In this document: positions 48,601-60,723 of the stretch, piece by piece
Position numbering within the stretch: the stretch's first letter is position 1
How the letters are laid out: the number at the start of each line of letters is the position of its first letter
DNA from: Prorocentrum cordatum
Lineage: Eukaryota; Sar; Dinophyceae; Prorocentrales; Prorocentraceae
NCBI GenBank assembly: GCA_963575745.1
Contig: CAUYUJ010015726.1
Coordinates: 1,121,839 to 1,185,838 of the forward strand
DNA: 64,000 nucleotides
Reading direction: 5' to 3'
Translations under genes and position numbers: made by a program
Notes under the pieces: model-generated
Told to the model about the DNA's origin: nothing
Databases searched by the model: none
What the model saw: the letters and a program-made list of their open reading frames with translations, nothing else

Positions 48601-51600
48601 ACAACGACTACGACGACACCGACGACGTCTCCAACGACTTCGACGACGCCGACAACGACGACAACGACGCCGACGACGACGACGACGCCGACGCCGACGA
48701 CGACGACGACGATGACAACGACGACGACGATGACGACGCCGACGACGACAACGACGACACCGACAACGACGACGACGTCAACGACGCCGACGACGACGCC
48801 GACGACGACGACGACGGCCGCGACGACGACGACGCCGACGACGACGACGACGAAGACGACGACGACGACGCCGACGCCGACGACGACGACGAAGACGACG
48901 ACGTCGCCAACGAAAACGACGACGAGGGAGGAGGGAGGACGACGACAGCGACAACGACGACATCGACGACAACGACGAGGGAGGAGGGAGGACGGCGACG
49001 ACGCGAACGACGAAGAAGGAGGAAGGACGTCGACTCCGACGACGACAACGACGAGGGAGGAGGGAAGACGACGACGACAACGACGACTACGACTACGACG
49101 GCGACGAAATAGGAGGGACGACGACGAGACGCCGACGAAGGACGACGACGACGAGGGAGGAGGAGGAAGGACGACCACGGCGACAACGACAACGGAAACG
49201 ACCACGACGCCAAACAGGACGACGACGACGAACGCGAGGAAAGATTGAGGACGACGTAGGCGACGACGACGACGCGGGAGGAGGGAGGACGGCGACGACG
49301 ACGACGACGACGCAAGAGCGCGCGCGCACGCTTTTGTTGAAAATCCGTGTTGCGAAGCCTTGTGTTTTTGTAGGTTTTTTGGACACACGATTTTGAAATC
49401 TTTCCGAAACCGATGGGGTTTGAAGGATGTCGGCATACGCGCGCGACGACGCGCGCGTCTGCACTTCGTCAATTTGTTTGCAAAGGATTCTCGCGACGGC
49501 ACATGCGCAAGGGCGTTCGACTGATTTCGACATGCGCGCGCGCGAAGCCCGTGGGGTAGCATGTTGTGAAAAACCGATGGTTTTGTTAAGATTTCACAAG
49601 AGCTCGCGCGTAAGCTTTTTTAGCAAATCAGTGTTGCGAAACCGTGTGCTTTTGTATGCTTTTGTTGTTGGAAGCTCGATTGCGAAACCCATCCGACACC
49701 GAAGGTTTTTGAATAATCCCACCAGCCCTTTGGGCGTGAGTGGTTTAGGGAGCTCTCTCTGTCCTCAACCCCCCTTCTTCCCCTTCGGGGAGGGGTTTAC
49801 CCCTCCCCCTACACCCTCCCCCTGGGCCTGGAGAGGGCGGGCCGCGGGTCGTCAGGGGAGTCTTTTTCGACTCCTGGGAGGGCCAAAAAACGACGACCCT
49901 CACGAGGATTCTGGCCCCGAGGGGGGGGGGGGGGGGAATTTGGCGCCTGAACTCGTCGTTGAAGTAAAAAACATTGATTTTACTACGGTTTTGGCCCCAT
50001 TTTGGCCTTCTGAGGGGGCCGCGTTCCTCTTCCTTCATAGCAAAATCATTGATTTTACGAAGGTTTTGGGCTCATTTTCTCCTTCTCAGGGGCCAGCGCT
50101 CCTTTGCGCTTCAGAGGGCCCCCAAGAGGCCCCAAGAGTCCCCCAAGAGGCCCCCAAGAGGCCCCCAAGAGGCCCCAAGGCCCCAAGAGGCCCCCAAGAG
50201 GCCCCCAAGAGGCCCCCAAGAGGCCCCCAAGAGGCCCCAAGAGCCTCCAAGAGCCCCCCAAGAGGCCCCACGAGGAGCCCGAACGACTCACACCAGGACG
50301 AGGGGCCCGAACGACTCACACCACGAAGAGCCCGAACGACTCACACCAGAAGGAGGGGCCCGAACGACTCACACCAGGACGAGGCGCCCGAACGACTCAC
50401 ACCACGAGGAGCCCGAACGACTCACACCACGACGAGGGCCCCGAACGACTCACACCACGAGGAGCCCGAACGAGTCACACCAGGAGGAGGGGCCCGAACG
50501 ACTCACACCAGGACGAGGGGCCCGAACAACTCACACCACGAGAAGCCCGAACGACTCACACCAGGACGAAGAGCCCGAACGACTCACACCACGAAGAGCC
50601 CGAACGACTCACACCAGGAAGAAGGGCCCGAACGACTCACACCAGGACGAGACACCCCAAACGACTCAAACCACGAGGAGCGTTTTCTCTCCCTCCTCCT
50701 CCGCCTCGTCCTTCTCCCGCTGCCCCCACAAGGAGGATGTACAAGGAGGCGGGAGGAAGGAGGAACAGGGGAGATATGCGGGGCAAAGCGGGCACACGCC
50801 TGAAAAACACAACTGTCGGCATGCTTCGCAAGAGTTGCTGTTGTGAGATGGGCTGGTGGGGATACGCGAAGCGTAAAGAATTTCGGCATGCGCGCGCGAC
50901 GACGCGCGCGTGGACTTCGCCCAATTTTTGGCAAGGTTTCGCGCACAACATCTTATGTTAGAACAAAAGATGTCCCCGCGTATTGTTTTTCACCAGGGAA
51001 CCTCAGGGAGGTCGATCCCGGCCCCCCTGGGATACTGCAATTTCATATTTAGGATGGACATGTGGTCAGAATCATAAATGATTTGCATACCCGAGAAAAG
51101 GGGGGGGAAACGCCGGGGGGGGGTAGAGTCTATTCTCTTTTTAGAAAGGAAAACCGATGGTGTGCAATATATGTGGCGAGATCTACGTGGTGCAAGTTGA
51201 CTACCCTGCACCGTGCTTGACCACCTCCACTGCTCGCGCAAACATCCCACCCTCCCACCCGCAATTTCTCTGGCAACACACATGATGCGGGGGACGGCGG
51301 CGCCTCCGATGACGACATCGATGATCACATCCTCACTGCTGATGCTCGTCACCGCGAATCGATGATGAATGTGAGCATGTCGACGATATTCGGACGTGGG
51401 CGATGACAAGATGACGTCGGCAACGTCTGAGACAATGACGAAAATGGCACCAGCGACGGCGATGTTCAAGACGACGACGAGGGAGGACGGAGGACGACGA
51501 CGGCGACAACGACGACATCGACGACAACAACGAGGGAGGAGGGAGGACGGCGACGACGCGAACGACGAAGAAGGAGGAAGGACGGCGACGCCGACGACGA

Positions 51601-53110
51601 CAACGACGAGGGAGGAGGGAAGACGACGACGACGACAACGACGACGACGACGACGGCGACGAAATATGAAGGGCGACGACGAGACGCCGACGACGGACGA
51701 CGACGACGACGACGACAACGACGAGAGAAGAGGAGAAAAGACGACCACGGCGACAACGACGACGGAAACGACCACGACGCCAACGAGGACGACGACGACG
51801 AACACGAGGAAAGACAGAGGACGACGTAGGCGACGACGACAACGACGACGCGGGAGGAGGGAGGACGGCGACGACGACGACGACGCAAGAGCGCGCGCGC
51901 ACGCTTTTGTTGAAAACCCGTGTTGCGAAGCCTTGTGTTTTTGTAGGTTGTTTGGACAAGCGATTTTGACATCCTTCCGAAACCGATGGGTTTTGAAGGA
52001 TTTCGGCATACGCGCGCGACGACGCGCGCCTGCACTTCGTCCCATTTTTTGCAGAGGATGCTCGCGACGGCGCACGCGCAAGGGCGTTCGACAGATTTCG
52101 ACATGCGCGCGCGAAGCCCGTTTGGTAGCATGTTGTGAACATATCGAAAAACTTGTTTGTTGCCAGTAGATTTCGCAAGAGCTCGCGCGTAAGCTTTTTT
52201 AGCACATCAATGTGGAGAAACCGTGTGCGTTTTGTATGTTCTTGTTTGAAACTTGATTGCGAAATCCTTCCGACACCGAAGGTTTTTGAAGGATTTCGGC
52301 ATGCGCGCGCGACGACGCGCGCGTGGACTTCGTCCCGTATTTGTGGCAAGTGATTCGTGGAAAAAGTGTTATGTTAGAACAAAAGGTGTCCCCGCGTATC
52401 GTTTTTTTTTTTTTTTACACAAGGGAACCTCAAGGGGGGCGATACCGGCCCCCCTGGGATAGTGCGATTACAGATTTAGGATGGACATGTGGTGAGAATC
52501 ATCTGCGATTTGCATACCCGAAAGTGGGGGCGATAACGCGGGGGGGGGGGGGTAGAGTCTATTTTCTTTCCAGAAAAGAGAATAAATATGAAAAACTTGG
52601 AGCTGACAGCTCCATTGCTCTCGAAACCATCCCACCCACCCACCCGCAACCTGGTTGGCAAAACCCACGCGGCGGCGATTGCGATGAATGCTTGGCGCTG
52701 ACTGGCGCATCTCTGCGGCCGCGATTGCCCGCGCATGCTCGCGCGCAGCGCGGCCAGCTAGTCTGGCGGAACCGACGCGGACGCGGTGGCGCTGACCGCT
52801 GGGCACTTCCCAAAGGGCACTTAAGTGCGAGTCGGTGACTTGGGCGGGCGCGGAATCATGGCGATGTCGACCACGGTAGACACGATGATGATACTAGCGA
52901 TGATGGTGACGATGACGACAACAAGGCCAGTGGCGTCGACAATGCTGATGGCGCCGACGAGGATGACGGTGTCCTCGCGTCAGCTATGGAGATTTGGAAA
53001 CGCGCACGCATGGTCCGCATGGTACTATTTGAAAGGGATCGCGCCCCGCCTCCCCAGCACGCGCGCAAGGGCGTTCGAATGATTTCGACAGGCGGCGCGA
53101 GGGCACGCTT
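45200..53110. repeat. Five-unit long tandem array built on GAC triplet tracts
   Basis: The landmark CATCCCACCCACCCAC occurs near 45217, 46901, 48465, 51245 (with CACCCTCCC) and 52628. Most units run: this head with GCAACTTGG, then 0.4-0.9 kb of GAC/GAG-rich triplets, then ACGCTTTTGTTGAAAA (46015, 47752, 49328, 51899), GAAGGATTTCGGCATRCGCGCGCGACGACGCGCGCG blocks, then GTTATGTTAGAACAAAAG and GGGGGTAGAGTCTATT. Unit spacing is about 1.7, 1.6, 2.8 and 1.4 kb. The third unit is enlarged by an insertion at 49710-50870. First and last units lack parts. Confidence 0.85.
49710..50870. repeat. Insertion with two minisatellites inside the array
   Basis: Contains a G18-type run (about 49920-49937), a CCCAAGAGG minisatellite (50110-50265, same family as 1574-1850) and a 24-33-bp minisatellite with CCCGAACGACTCACACCA (50276-50670, about 15 copies). 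Plus frames across it are open and repetitive (R-T-T-H-T). Nothing suggests a protein. Confidence 0.8.
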
Positions 53111-53199
53111 GGTCGAAGTGAATGCAAATCTTGAAGATGGTAAGCTGTAAGTGCACAGTGGCCTTGAGCTGTAAGTGCACAGTGGCGTTGATTCCAGCG

Positions 53200-56100
53200 T
53201 TGGATTTTAGCACTGGATCTTAGCATTGGATTTTAGCATTGGATTTTAGCATTGGATTTTAGTATTGGGTTTTAGCATTGTATTTGAAAGTTTAGCATTG
53301 GGCTTTCGCACTGGATTTTAGCATTGGATTTTAGCATTGGGCTTCAGCATCGGATTTTAGCATTGGATTTCAGCATCGGATTTTAGCATTGGATTTTCGC
53401 ATTGGATTCTAGCATTGGATTTTAGCATTGGATTTTAGCATTGGGCTGTAGCTTTGGATTTTAGCATTGGTTTTTAGCATAGCATTGGATTCTAGCATTG
53501 TATTTTGGCATTGGATTTTGGCAATGGATTTTAGCATTGGATTCCGGAACCGTGCCGGGCGTTCTGCAAGACTTTCACAGCGCCGTGGACTTCGGCGCGC
53601 AAGAGTTCGGCGCCATTAAATTTGGATTGTCGCATTGGATTTAAACATTTGATTTTCACATTGGATTTTAGCACTGGATTTTAGCGTTGGATTTTAGCAT
53701 TGGATTTTAGCATTGGATTTTAGCATTGGCTTTAGCACTGGAGTTTAGCATTGGATTTTAGCATTGAATTTGAGCATTGGATTGTAGCATTGGGTTTTGA
53801 CATTGGATTTTTGCATTGGATTCCGGTACCTTGCCGGGCATTCTGCAAGACGTTCAGCGCCGACTTCGGCGCGCAAGAGCTCGGCACCATTAACATTGGA
53901 TTTTCGCATTGGATTTTAGCATTTGATTTTCACATTGGATTTTGGCATTTGATTTTGGCGCTGGATTCTAGAATTGGATTTAAGAATTGCATGTTAGCAT
54001 TGGCTTTAGCACTGGAGTTCGGCATTGGAATTTACATCGGATTTTAGCATTGCGTTTTAGCATTGGATTTTTGCATTGGACTTCGGCACCTTGCCGGGCA
54101 TTCTCCAAGACGTTCAGCGCCGACTTCGCCGCGCAAGAGTTCGGCGCCACTAGCATTGGATTTTAGCATTGCATTTTAGCATTGGATTTTCGCATTAGAT
54201 TTTAGCATTGGATGTTAGCGTTGGATTTTAGCATTGGATTTTAGCATTGGATTTTATCGTTGGATTTCGGCACCGTGCCGGGCGTTCTGCAAGACTTTCA
54301 GCGCCGCTGATTTCGGCACGCAAGAATCCGGCGCCGTTAGCATTGGATTCTTGCATTGGATTTTAGCATTGGATTTTAGCATTGGATTGTAGCATTGGAC
54401 TCGAGCATCAGCGCAGCGGATTTGGGCGCGCAAGGACTCGGCGCCGTTAGCACTGGAGCTTAGCACTGGAGCTTAGCATTGGATTTTAGCATTGGGTTTT
54501 AGCATTGGATTTGAGCAGTGGGCTTTAGCATTGGACTTTAGCACTGGATGTTAGCATTGGATTTCAGCATTGGATTTCAGCATTGGGATTCAGCTTTGGA
54601 TTTTCGCATTGGACTTTCGCATTGGATTTTAGCATTGGATTTCAGCATTGGATTTTAACATTGGATTTTAGCATTGGATTTTAGCCTTCGATTTTAGCAC
54701 TGGATTTTAGCATTGGGCTTCAGCATTGGATCTTAGCATTCGATTTCGGTATCGCGCCGAGCTTTCTGCAAGACTTTCAGCCGCGGATTTCGGCGCGCAA
54801 GAGTTCGGCGCCGCTAGCGTGGGATTTTAGCACTGGAATTTAGCATTGGATTTTAGCGTTGGATTTGAGCATCAGCGCCGCGGATTTCGGCGCGCAAGAA
54901 TTCGGCGCCATTAGCATTGGAATTTAGCATTGGATTATTGTATTGGATTTTAGCATTTGATTTTCACATTGGATTTTAGCAGTGGATTTTAGCGCTGGAT
55001 TTTCGCATTGGATTTTAGAATTGCATTTTAGCATTGGCTTTAGCACTGGAGTTTAGCATTGAATTTTAAAATTAAATGTTAGCATTGCGTTTTAGCATTG
55101 GATTTTAGCGTTGGATTTTAGCATTGGATGTCGGTACCTTGCCGGACATTCTGCAAGACGTCCAGCGCCGATTTCGCCGAGCAAGAGTTCGGCACCATTA
55201 GCATTGGATTTTAGCATTGGTATTTGCATTGGGTTTTAGCATTGGATTTTCGCATTGGACTCTTGCATTGGATTTTAGCATTGGATTTGAAAGTTTAGCA
55301 ATGGATGTTAGCATTGTATTTTAGCATTGGATTGCAGCATCGGGTTTTGGCATTGGATTTCAGCATCGGATTTTAGCATTGGGCTTTAGCACGGGATTTT
55401 AGCACGGGGCTTTCGCGTTGGATTTTATCATTGGATTTTAGCATTGGGTTTAGCATTGGATTTTAGCATTGGACTGTTGCATTGGATGTTAGCGCTGGGT
55501 TTTAGCATTGGATTTTATCATTGCATTTCGGTACCGTGCCGGGCGTTCTGGAAGACTTTCACAACGCCGTGGATTTCGGCGCGCAAGAGTTCGGCGCTGT
55601 TAAAATTGGATTTTAGCATTGGGTTTTAGCATTTGATTTTAACATTGGATTTTAGCATTTGAGTTTAGCACTGGGTTTTAGCATTCTGCACTTTAGCATT
55701 GGCTTTATCACTGCAGTTTAGCATTGGCTTTTACATTAAATTTTAGCATTGCGATTTAGCATTGGGTTTTAGCAATAGATTTTTGCATTGGATTTCGGCA
55801 CCTTGCCAGGCATTCTGCAAGACGTTCAGCGCCGATTTCGCCGCGCAAGAGTTCGGCGCCATTAGCATTGGATTTTAGCATTGGATTCTTGGATTGGAAT
55901 TTAGCATCGGACTTCAGCATCGGGTTTTAACATTGGACTGTAGCCTTGGATTTTAGCTTTCGATTGTATCATGGGATTTTAGCTTTGGATTTTAGCATTT
56001 GGGTGCCGGGCATTCTGCAAGACTTTGAGCGCCACGGATTTCGGCGCGCAAGAATTCGGCGCCGTTAGCATTGGATTTTTGCATTGGATTTTAGCATTGG

Positions 56101-56950
56101 GTTTTAGCATGGGATTTTAACATTGGATTTGAGCATCAGTGCAGCGGATTTGGGCGCGCAAGGACTCGGCGCCGTTAACATTGGAGTTTAGCATTGGCTT
56201 TTGGCATTGGATTTTAGCATTGGATTTGAGCATTGGATTTTAGCATTGGATTTCAGCACTGGATATTAGCATTGGATTTTAGCATTGGACTTCAGCATCG
56301 GATTTTAGCATTTGATTTTAGCATTGGATTTCAGCATTGGATTTTAGCATTGGATTTTAGCACTGGCTTTTAGCATGGGCTTTCAGCATTGGACTTCAGC
56401 ATTGGGCTTCAGCATTGGATTTTAGCATTGGATTGTAGCATTGGATGTTAGCACTGGATTTTAGCATTGGATTTTAGCATTGGACCTTAGCATTGGATTT
56501 CGGTACCGCGCCGAGCTTTCTGCAAGACCTTCAGCCGCGGATTTCGGCGCGCAAGAATTCGGCGCCGTTAGCATTTGATTTTAGCATGGGATTTTAGCAT
56601 TGGATTTGAGCATCAGCGCCGTGGATTTCGGCGCGCAGGAATCCGGCACCGTTAGCATTGGAGTTTAGCATTGGATTTTAGCATTGGATTTTAGCATTGG
56701 AATTTAGCACTTGGTTTTAGCATTGGATTGTAGCATTGGGTTTTAGCATTCGATTTCGGTACCGTTCCGGGCGTGCAAGAATTTGGCGCCGCTAGCATTG
56801 GAGTTTAGCGTTGGATTCTAGCATGGGGCTTTAGCATTGGATTTTGGCATTCATTTTTAGCACTGGATTGTAGCAGTGGATTCAGCATTTGATTTTAGCA
56901 TTGAGTTTTAGCATAGGATTGCGCGCGCCGCGGATTTCGGCGCGCGATTT
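53200..56950. repeat. 13-bp satellite (ATTTTAGCATTGG) with periodic GC-rich modules
   Basis: Hundreds of diverged copies of ATTTTAGCATTGG. Every 150-400 bp a GC-rich module of up to about 75 bp interrupts, of the form TTCGGCACCGTGCCGGGCG, then TTCTGCAAGACTTTCAGCGC, then TTCGGCGCGCAAGAGTTCGGCGCC. Modules are near 53543, 53820, 54080, 54265, 54744, 55129, 55526, 55794, 56000, 56498 and 56755. Shortened ones (second half only) lie near 54406, 54868, 56131, 56608 and 56925. Confidence 0.92.
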
Positions 56951-56979
56951 TTTTCAGTGCGAGCCACCGGCGGGCCGCT

Positions 56980-57360
56980 ATTCTCAGGAACTTCTGGAAT
57001 TTCTGGAATTTCTGGATTTTTGGAATTTTTGGAATTTCTGGAATGTTTGGAATTTCTGGAATTTCTGGAATTCTGGAATGTGTGGAGTGTCTGGAATTTC
57101 TGGAATTTCTCGAATTTCTGGAATCTCAGGAATTTCTGGAATTTCTGGATGTTTGGAATTTCTGGAATTTCTGGAATTTCTGGAATTCTGGAATGTGTGG
57201 AATGTCTGGAATTTTTGGAATTTCTGGAATTTCTGGCAATTCCAAACATTCAAAACATTCCAGAAATTCAAAAAAAAAAAAAAACTGCAAAACAAATCCC
57301 ATAATTCCAGCAGAAATTCCAAAAATCCCAAATTCCCAGAATTCCAATGTTATATCCCAG
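56980..57360. repeat. GGAATTTCT 9-bp repeat with an inverted stretch
   Basis: A GGAATTTCT array to about 57240, then the complementary CCAGAAATTCC type from about 57235 to 57360 with an A13 run. The two halves could fold back on each other. Frames encode F-W-N or E-F-L runs and are not genes. A TA-rich stretch follows (57365-57415). Confidence 0.9.
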
Positions 57361-57363
57361 AAT

Positions 57364-57410
<47 letters not shown>

Positions 57411-57477
57411 TAATATCACAAAATCCAGACATCCCCAAAATTCCAGAAGTTCACAAATTCCATAAATTTCAGACCTA

Positions 57478-57710
57478 GGGGAGGAGGTGGAGGTGGAGGA
57501 GGAGGAGGAGAAGGAGGGGGAGGAGGAGGGGAGGAGGAGGAGGAGGAGGAGGGAGGAGGGAGGAGGGAGCGAAGAGAAGGAAGAGGGGGAGGAGGAGGAG
57601 GAGGAGGAGGAGGACGAGGAGGAGGAGGAGGAGGCGGAGGAGGCGGACCTGGCAGGAGAAGTAAGAGGAGAGAGGAGGGAACGAGGAGGACGATGAGGAG
57701 GAGGAGCAGG
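57478..57710. repeat. GGA trinucleotide tract
   Basis: (GGA)n with interruptions. 57710-57960 is purine-rich, mixed sequence without a recognised gene. 57960-58310 is a CTC/CCT tract that would be intronic for the exon copy next to it. Confidence 0.85.
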
Positions 57711-58374
57711 AGCTGTCTTGATGCCACGTGGCACTGCGTTGCGCACCTTACATAGCCCGCCCGGCAGGGAGAAAGCGGAGGAGGAAGGGCTGGCTGGAGA
57801 GAGGGGGGGAGCAAAGGGAGGGAGAGGGAACCGAGCAAAGGGAAGGAGAGAGGGAGGAACCAAAGAAAGAGGCCTCCCACGAGCCTCCCGAGCCTCGAGC
57901 CTCCGCGGCTTCGACAAGCCTGCGACGCAACCCCTCGGGGCAGTGCACCTTGCTTCCTCCGCTTCCTCCTGCCCCCTCCTGCCTCTTCCTCATGCACCTC
58001 CTCCATGTCCTCCTGTTCCTCCTCCTCCTACTCCTCCTTCTCCTCCTCCTCCTCCTCCTCTTCCTCCCCTCCCGCATCGTCAACGCCGCCGCTACCTTCC
58101 TCCCCCCTCCTCTCCTCCTCCTCCTCCCCTCCTCCTCCTCTCTCCTCCTCTTCCTCTTCTCCTTGATCGTCAACAGCGCCGCCACCTCCCCCACCTCTTC
58201 CTCCTCCCCCACCTCCCCCTCCTTCCCCTCCTCCTCCTTCTCCTCCTCCTCCTCCTTTTTCCCCGACCCCTCCTCCTCCATCACCTCCTCCTCCTCCTCC
58301 TCCTCCTCCTCGATGGGGGTGTCTGTGTGTATTTTTTCGCGGCGGACTTCCTCCCCCCAGCTCTGCTCGAGGGC

Positions 58375-58662
58375 CCTCGTGACATCCTTGAGCACGACCG
58401 TGCTCGCGGCGTCCCCGCTCAACTCGCTCGCATCGACGCCAGCGATGCGAGCGAGGGCCACCCTCGGCCCAGAGGCCATGGGAACCACCCGCATACAGGC
58501 GACGCTCTCCGCGGAGAGGTGCCCGAGCTAGTGGGCCCAGAAGAGGAGAGCGGACTTCGAGCGGTAGGGGCCGGAGAAGGGGACGGAGAGGAACGCCTCG
58601 CAAACGCTGCCAGCGTCTCCGAGGGCCTCATCCGCGAGCGTCTGTCGGTCGCGCGTCGACGG
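58375..58662 (-). pseudogene. Minus-strand copy of an unknown duplicated exon, broken
   Basis: Reads R-Q-T-L-A-D-E-A-L-G-D-A-G-S-V then, after a stop near 58528, V-A-L-A-R-I-A-G-V-D-A-S-E-L and V-L-K-D-V-T-R-A-L-E-Q-S-W. It matches the plus-strand copy at 62620-62940 over its whole length with many substitutions. A poly-C run on the minus strand directly precedes it (58670-58687), as in the other copy. The stop makes it a pseudo-exon unless spliced otherwise. Confidence 0.5.
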
Positions 58663-59079
58663 GGCTGGATGGGGGGGGGGGGGGGGCTTCTTACCAGGCG
58701 CGCGTCGTCTCAAAGAGGACTTCTTAAGAAACACCCTGCCTTTCAAGGGGGCAAGGTGTTTCTGAAGATGGAATTTTTGAAAGGCTATGCCGATTCTTAA
58801 AAGGAGATGCTTCTTCAGAATGGGCGTCGAAGACGCCCTCCTAGGGGGGTAATTCTTAGGGCGCTTCTCAACGAGGGATTGGCTGGCCGTCGATCTGTCA
58901 ACTGATTTGCAAACAGACTTGACAAGCACGTTTGTGGGCGGCCCCTGAAACCCTTAAAAAGGCTCTTCGATTTTCCTTCCGGGGCGCGTTCCGGAAGAGC
59001 CCTTCCGGAACGCGGTGGGGCCGTCCGTGTTTTGTATGCATCTGTACTCTATAGCAAATGTAGAAACTGACGTGCACGG

Positions 59080-59152
<73 letters not shown>

Positions 59153-59284
59153 CTCTCTCTTGTCAACGAGGGGCGTGATCGTTTACATGTCTTACTGCCG
59201 CTTAAGTGGGGCCCCCTCTTAGAACGCAGGGGGGCCCTCTGAGAACGCAGGATGCTTCTTTAAAATGGGCCCCCGATCTCTCGG
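58663..59284. other. Fold-back fragments and CT microsatellite
   Basis: 58725-58775 contains AAACACCCTGCC and GGGCAAGGTGTTT, an inverted pair that can form a hairpin. Similar CTTCTTAAGA-AAGAC phrases recur at 58690-58860 and 60448-60510. A (CT)n run lies at 59080-59155. No gene. Confidence 0.5.
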
Positions 59285-60425
59285 CGCCCCTCGTGGCGGG
59301 CCGAGAAATTGGAGGACCGCCGAGGAGTGAAAGGAATGCAATGGAACGCAGAAAAATGAGTGGGCCGCCGACGGGTGGAAGGAGCACCGAGGAGCGCCGA
59401 GAAATGGGAAGGCCGCCGAGGAGTGGAAGGCGCGCCGTGGAACGCCGACGAATTGGGAGAACCGCGGAGGAGTGGAAGGAGTGCGAGAAGCGCCGACGAA
59501 ATGGGGAACCGCCGAGGAGTGGAAGGAGTTCCGAGGAGCACCGACGAATTGGGAGAACCGCCAAGGAGAAGGAGCGCCAGAGGACCGCCGACGAATTGGG
59601 AGAGCCGCTGAGGAGAAGAAGGGGTGCCGAGAAGTGCCCAGAAATGAGAGGGCTGCCGAGGAATGGAAGGAGTGCCGAGGAGCGCCGAGAATTGGGAGAG
59701 CCGCCGAAGATAAGAAGGAAAGCCGAGAAGTGCCCAGAAAGGAGGGGGCGGCCGAGGAGTGGCAGGAGCGCCGAGGAGAACCGAGAAATGGCAGAACCGC
59801 CGAAGACCAAACGGAGTGCCGAGAAGTGCCGAGAAGTGAGAGAGCAGCCGAGGAGTGGAAGGAGCGCCGAGGAACGCGAAATAATGGGAGGACAGCCGAC
59901 GAGAAGAATGAATGCCGAGCAGTGCCGAGAAGTGAGAGAGCCGCCGAAGAGTGGAAGGAGCGCCGAGGAACGCGAAAAAATACGAGGACCGCCGACGAAA
60001 AGAATGAATGCCGAGAAGAGCCGAGAAATGAGAGAGCCGCCGAGGAGTGGAAGGAGCGCCGGGGAACGCAAAAAATGGGAGGACCGCCGACGAGAAGAAT
60101 GAATGCCGAGGTGTGCCGAGAAATGAGAGAGCCGCCGAGGAGCGAAAGGAATGCCGAAGAGCGTCGAGAAATGGGAGGGGCGCCGAGGAGTTGAAGGAGC
60201 GCCGAGAAGTGCCGAAGAGAAGTGGGAGAGCCACCGAGTGAAGGAGTGCCGAGGAGAAATGGGAGTGCCGCCGAGGATTGGAAGGAGCGCCGAGAAGCAG
60301 GAAATGGGGGGCCACGAAGGAGGGACAGGAGCGGCGAGGAGAAATGGGAGGATCGCCCAGGGGTGGCCGAAGAGGAATGGACGGAGTGCCGAGGGATGCT
60401 AAAAAATTGGGGCGCCGCCGAAGAG
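59285..60425. repeat. Minisatellite, about 60-bp compound unit
   Basis: Repeats of GCCGAGGAGTGGAAGGAGCGCCGAGAA, GAAATGGGAGAGCCGCCGA and variants, about 18 units. All six frames stay open for most of its length, giving Glu/Arg/Ala or Ser/Phe/Leu-rich repeats. The open frames follow from the repeat and are not evidence of a protein. Confidence 0.9.
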
Positions 60426-60723
60426 GGGGAAGATCCCCCGCGGCTTCTTAAGAATGGCATTCCTCTTAAGAGTTGGATTCAAAGACGCCTTCTTTGGAGG
60501 AGGTCATTCTTTTGGTGTTTTCAACAGGGAGAGGCTTCAGAAGGATTCAAAGTCAAAAGACACAATGTTTCTGACAAAAGTGGCCCTTGCGTAAAAGACG
60601 GGGTGCTAGCTGAAAAACGCTTTTACAATCAACAACACATACCAAAACAAAGCGAAACTTACATGACCGCCCAGGCCCCTTTGGTGCGCTACCGAACCTG
60701 CGCTCTCTGCCAGAGGGCGTCGA
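60426..60723. other. No gene seen
   Basis: Mixed composition with short CTTAAGA-type direct repeats shared with 58690-58860. It separates the minisatellite from the inverted duplication. Confidence 0.35.

Noticed and set aside
45040-49112. Asp-rich open frames such as 45040-45738, 46965-47516 and 48510-49112 as acidic secreted or mineral-binding proteins
   Set aside because: They are readings of GAC triplet repeats; all frames stay open (poly-Asp, poly-Thr, poly-Arg), so openness is no evidence of coding.
50276-50670. Regular repeats resembling a CRISPR array
   Set aside because: There are no unique spacers of constant length between the units, no cas genes, and the sequence is eukaryotic.
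45178-52349. Long minus-strand Ser/Val-rich frames over the same array
   Set aside because: Reverse readings of the same triplets, with no domain and no conserved start between units.
56889-57374. Trp/Phe-rich frame as a membrane or aromatic repeat protein
   Set aside because: It is the 9-bp GGAATTTCT repeat read in frame.
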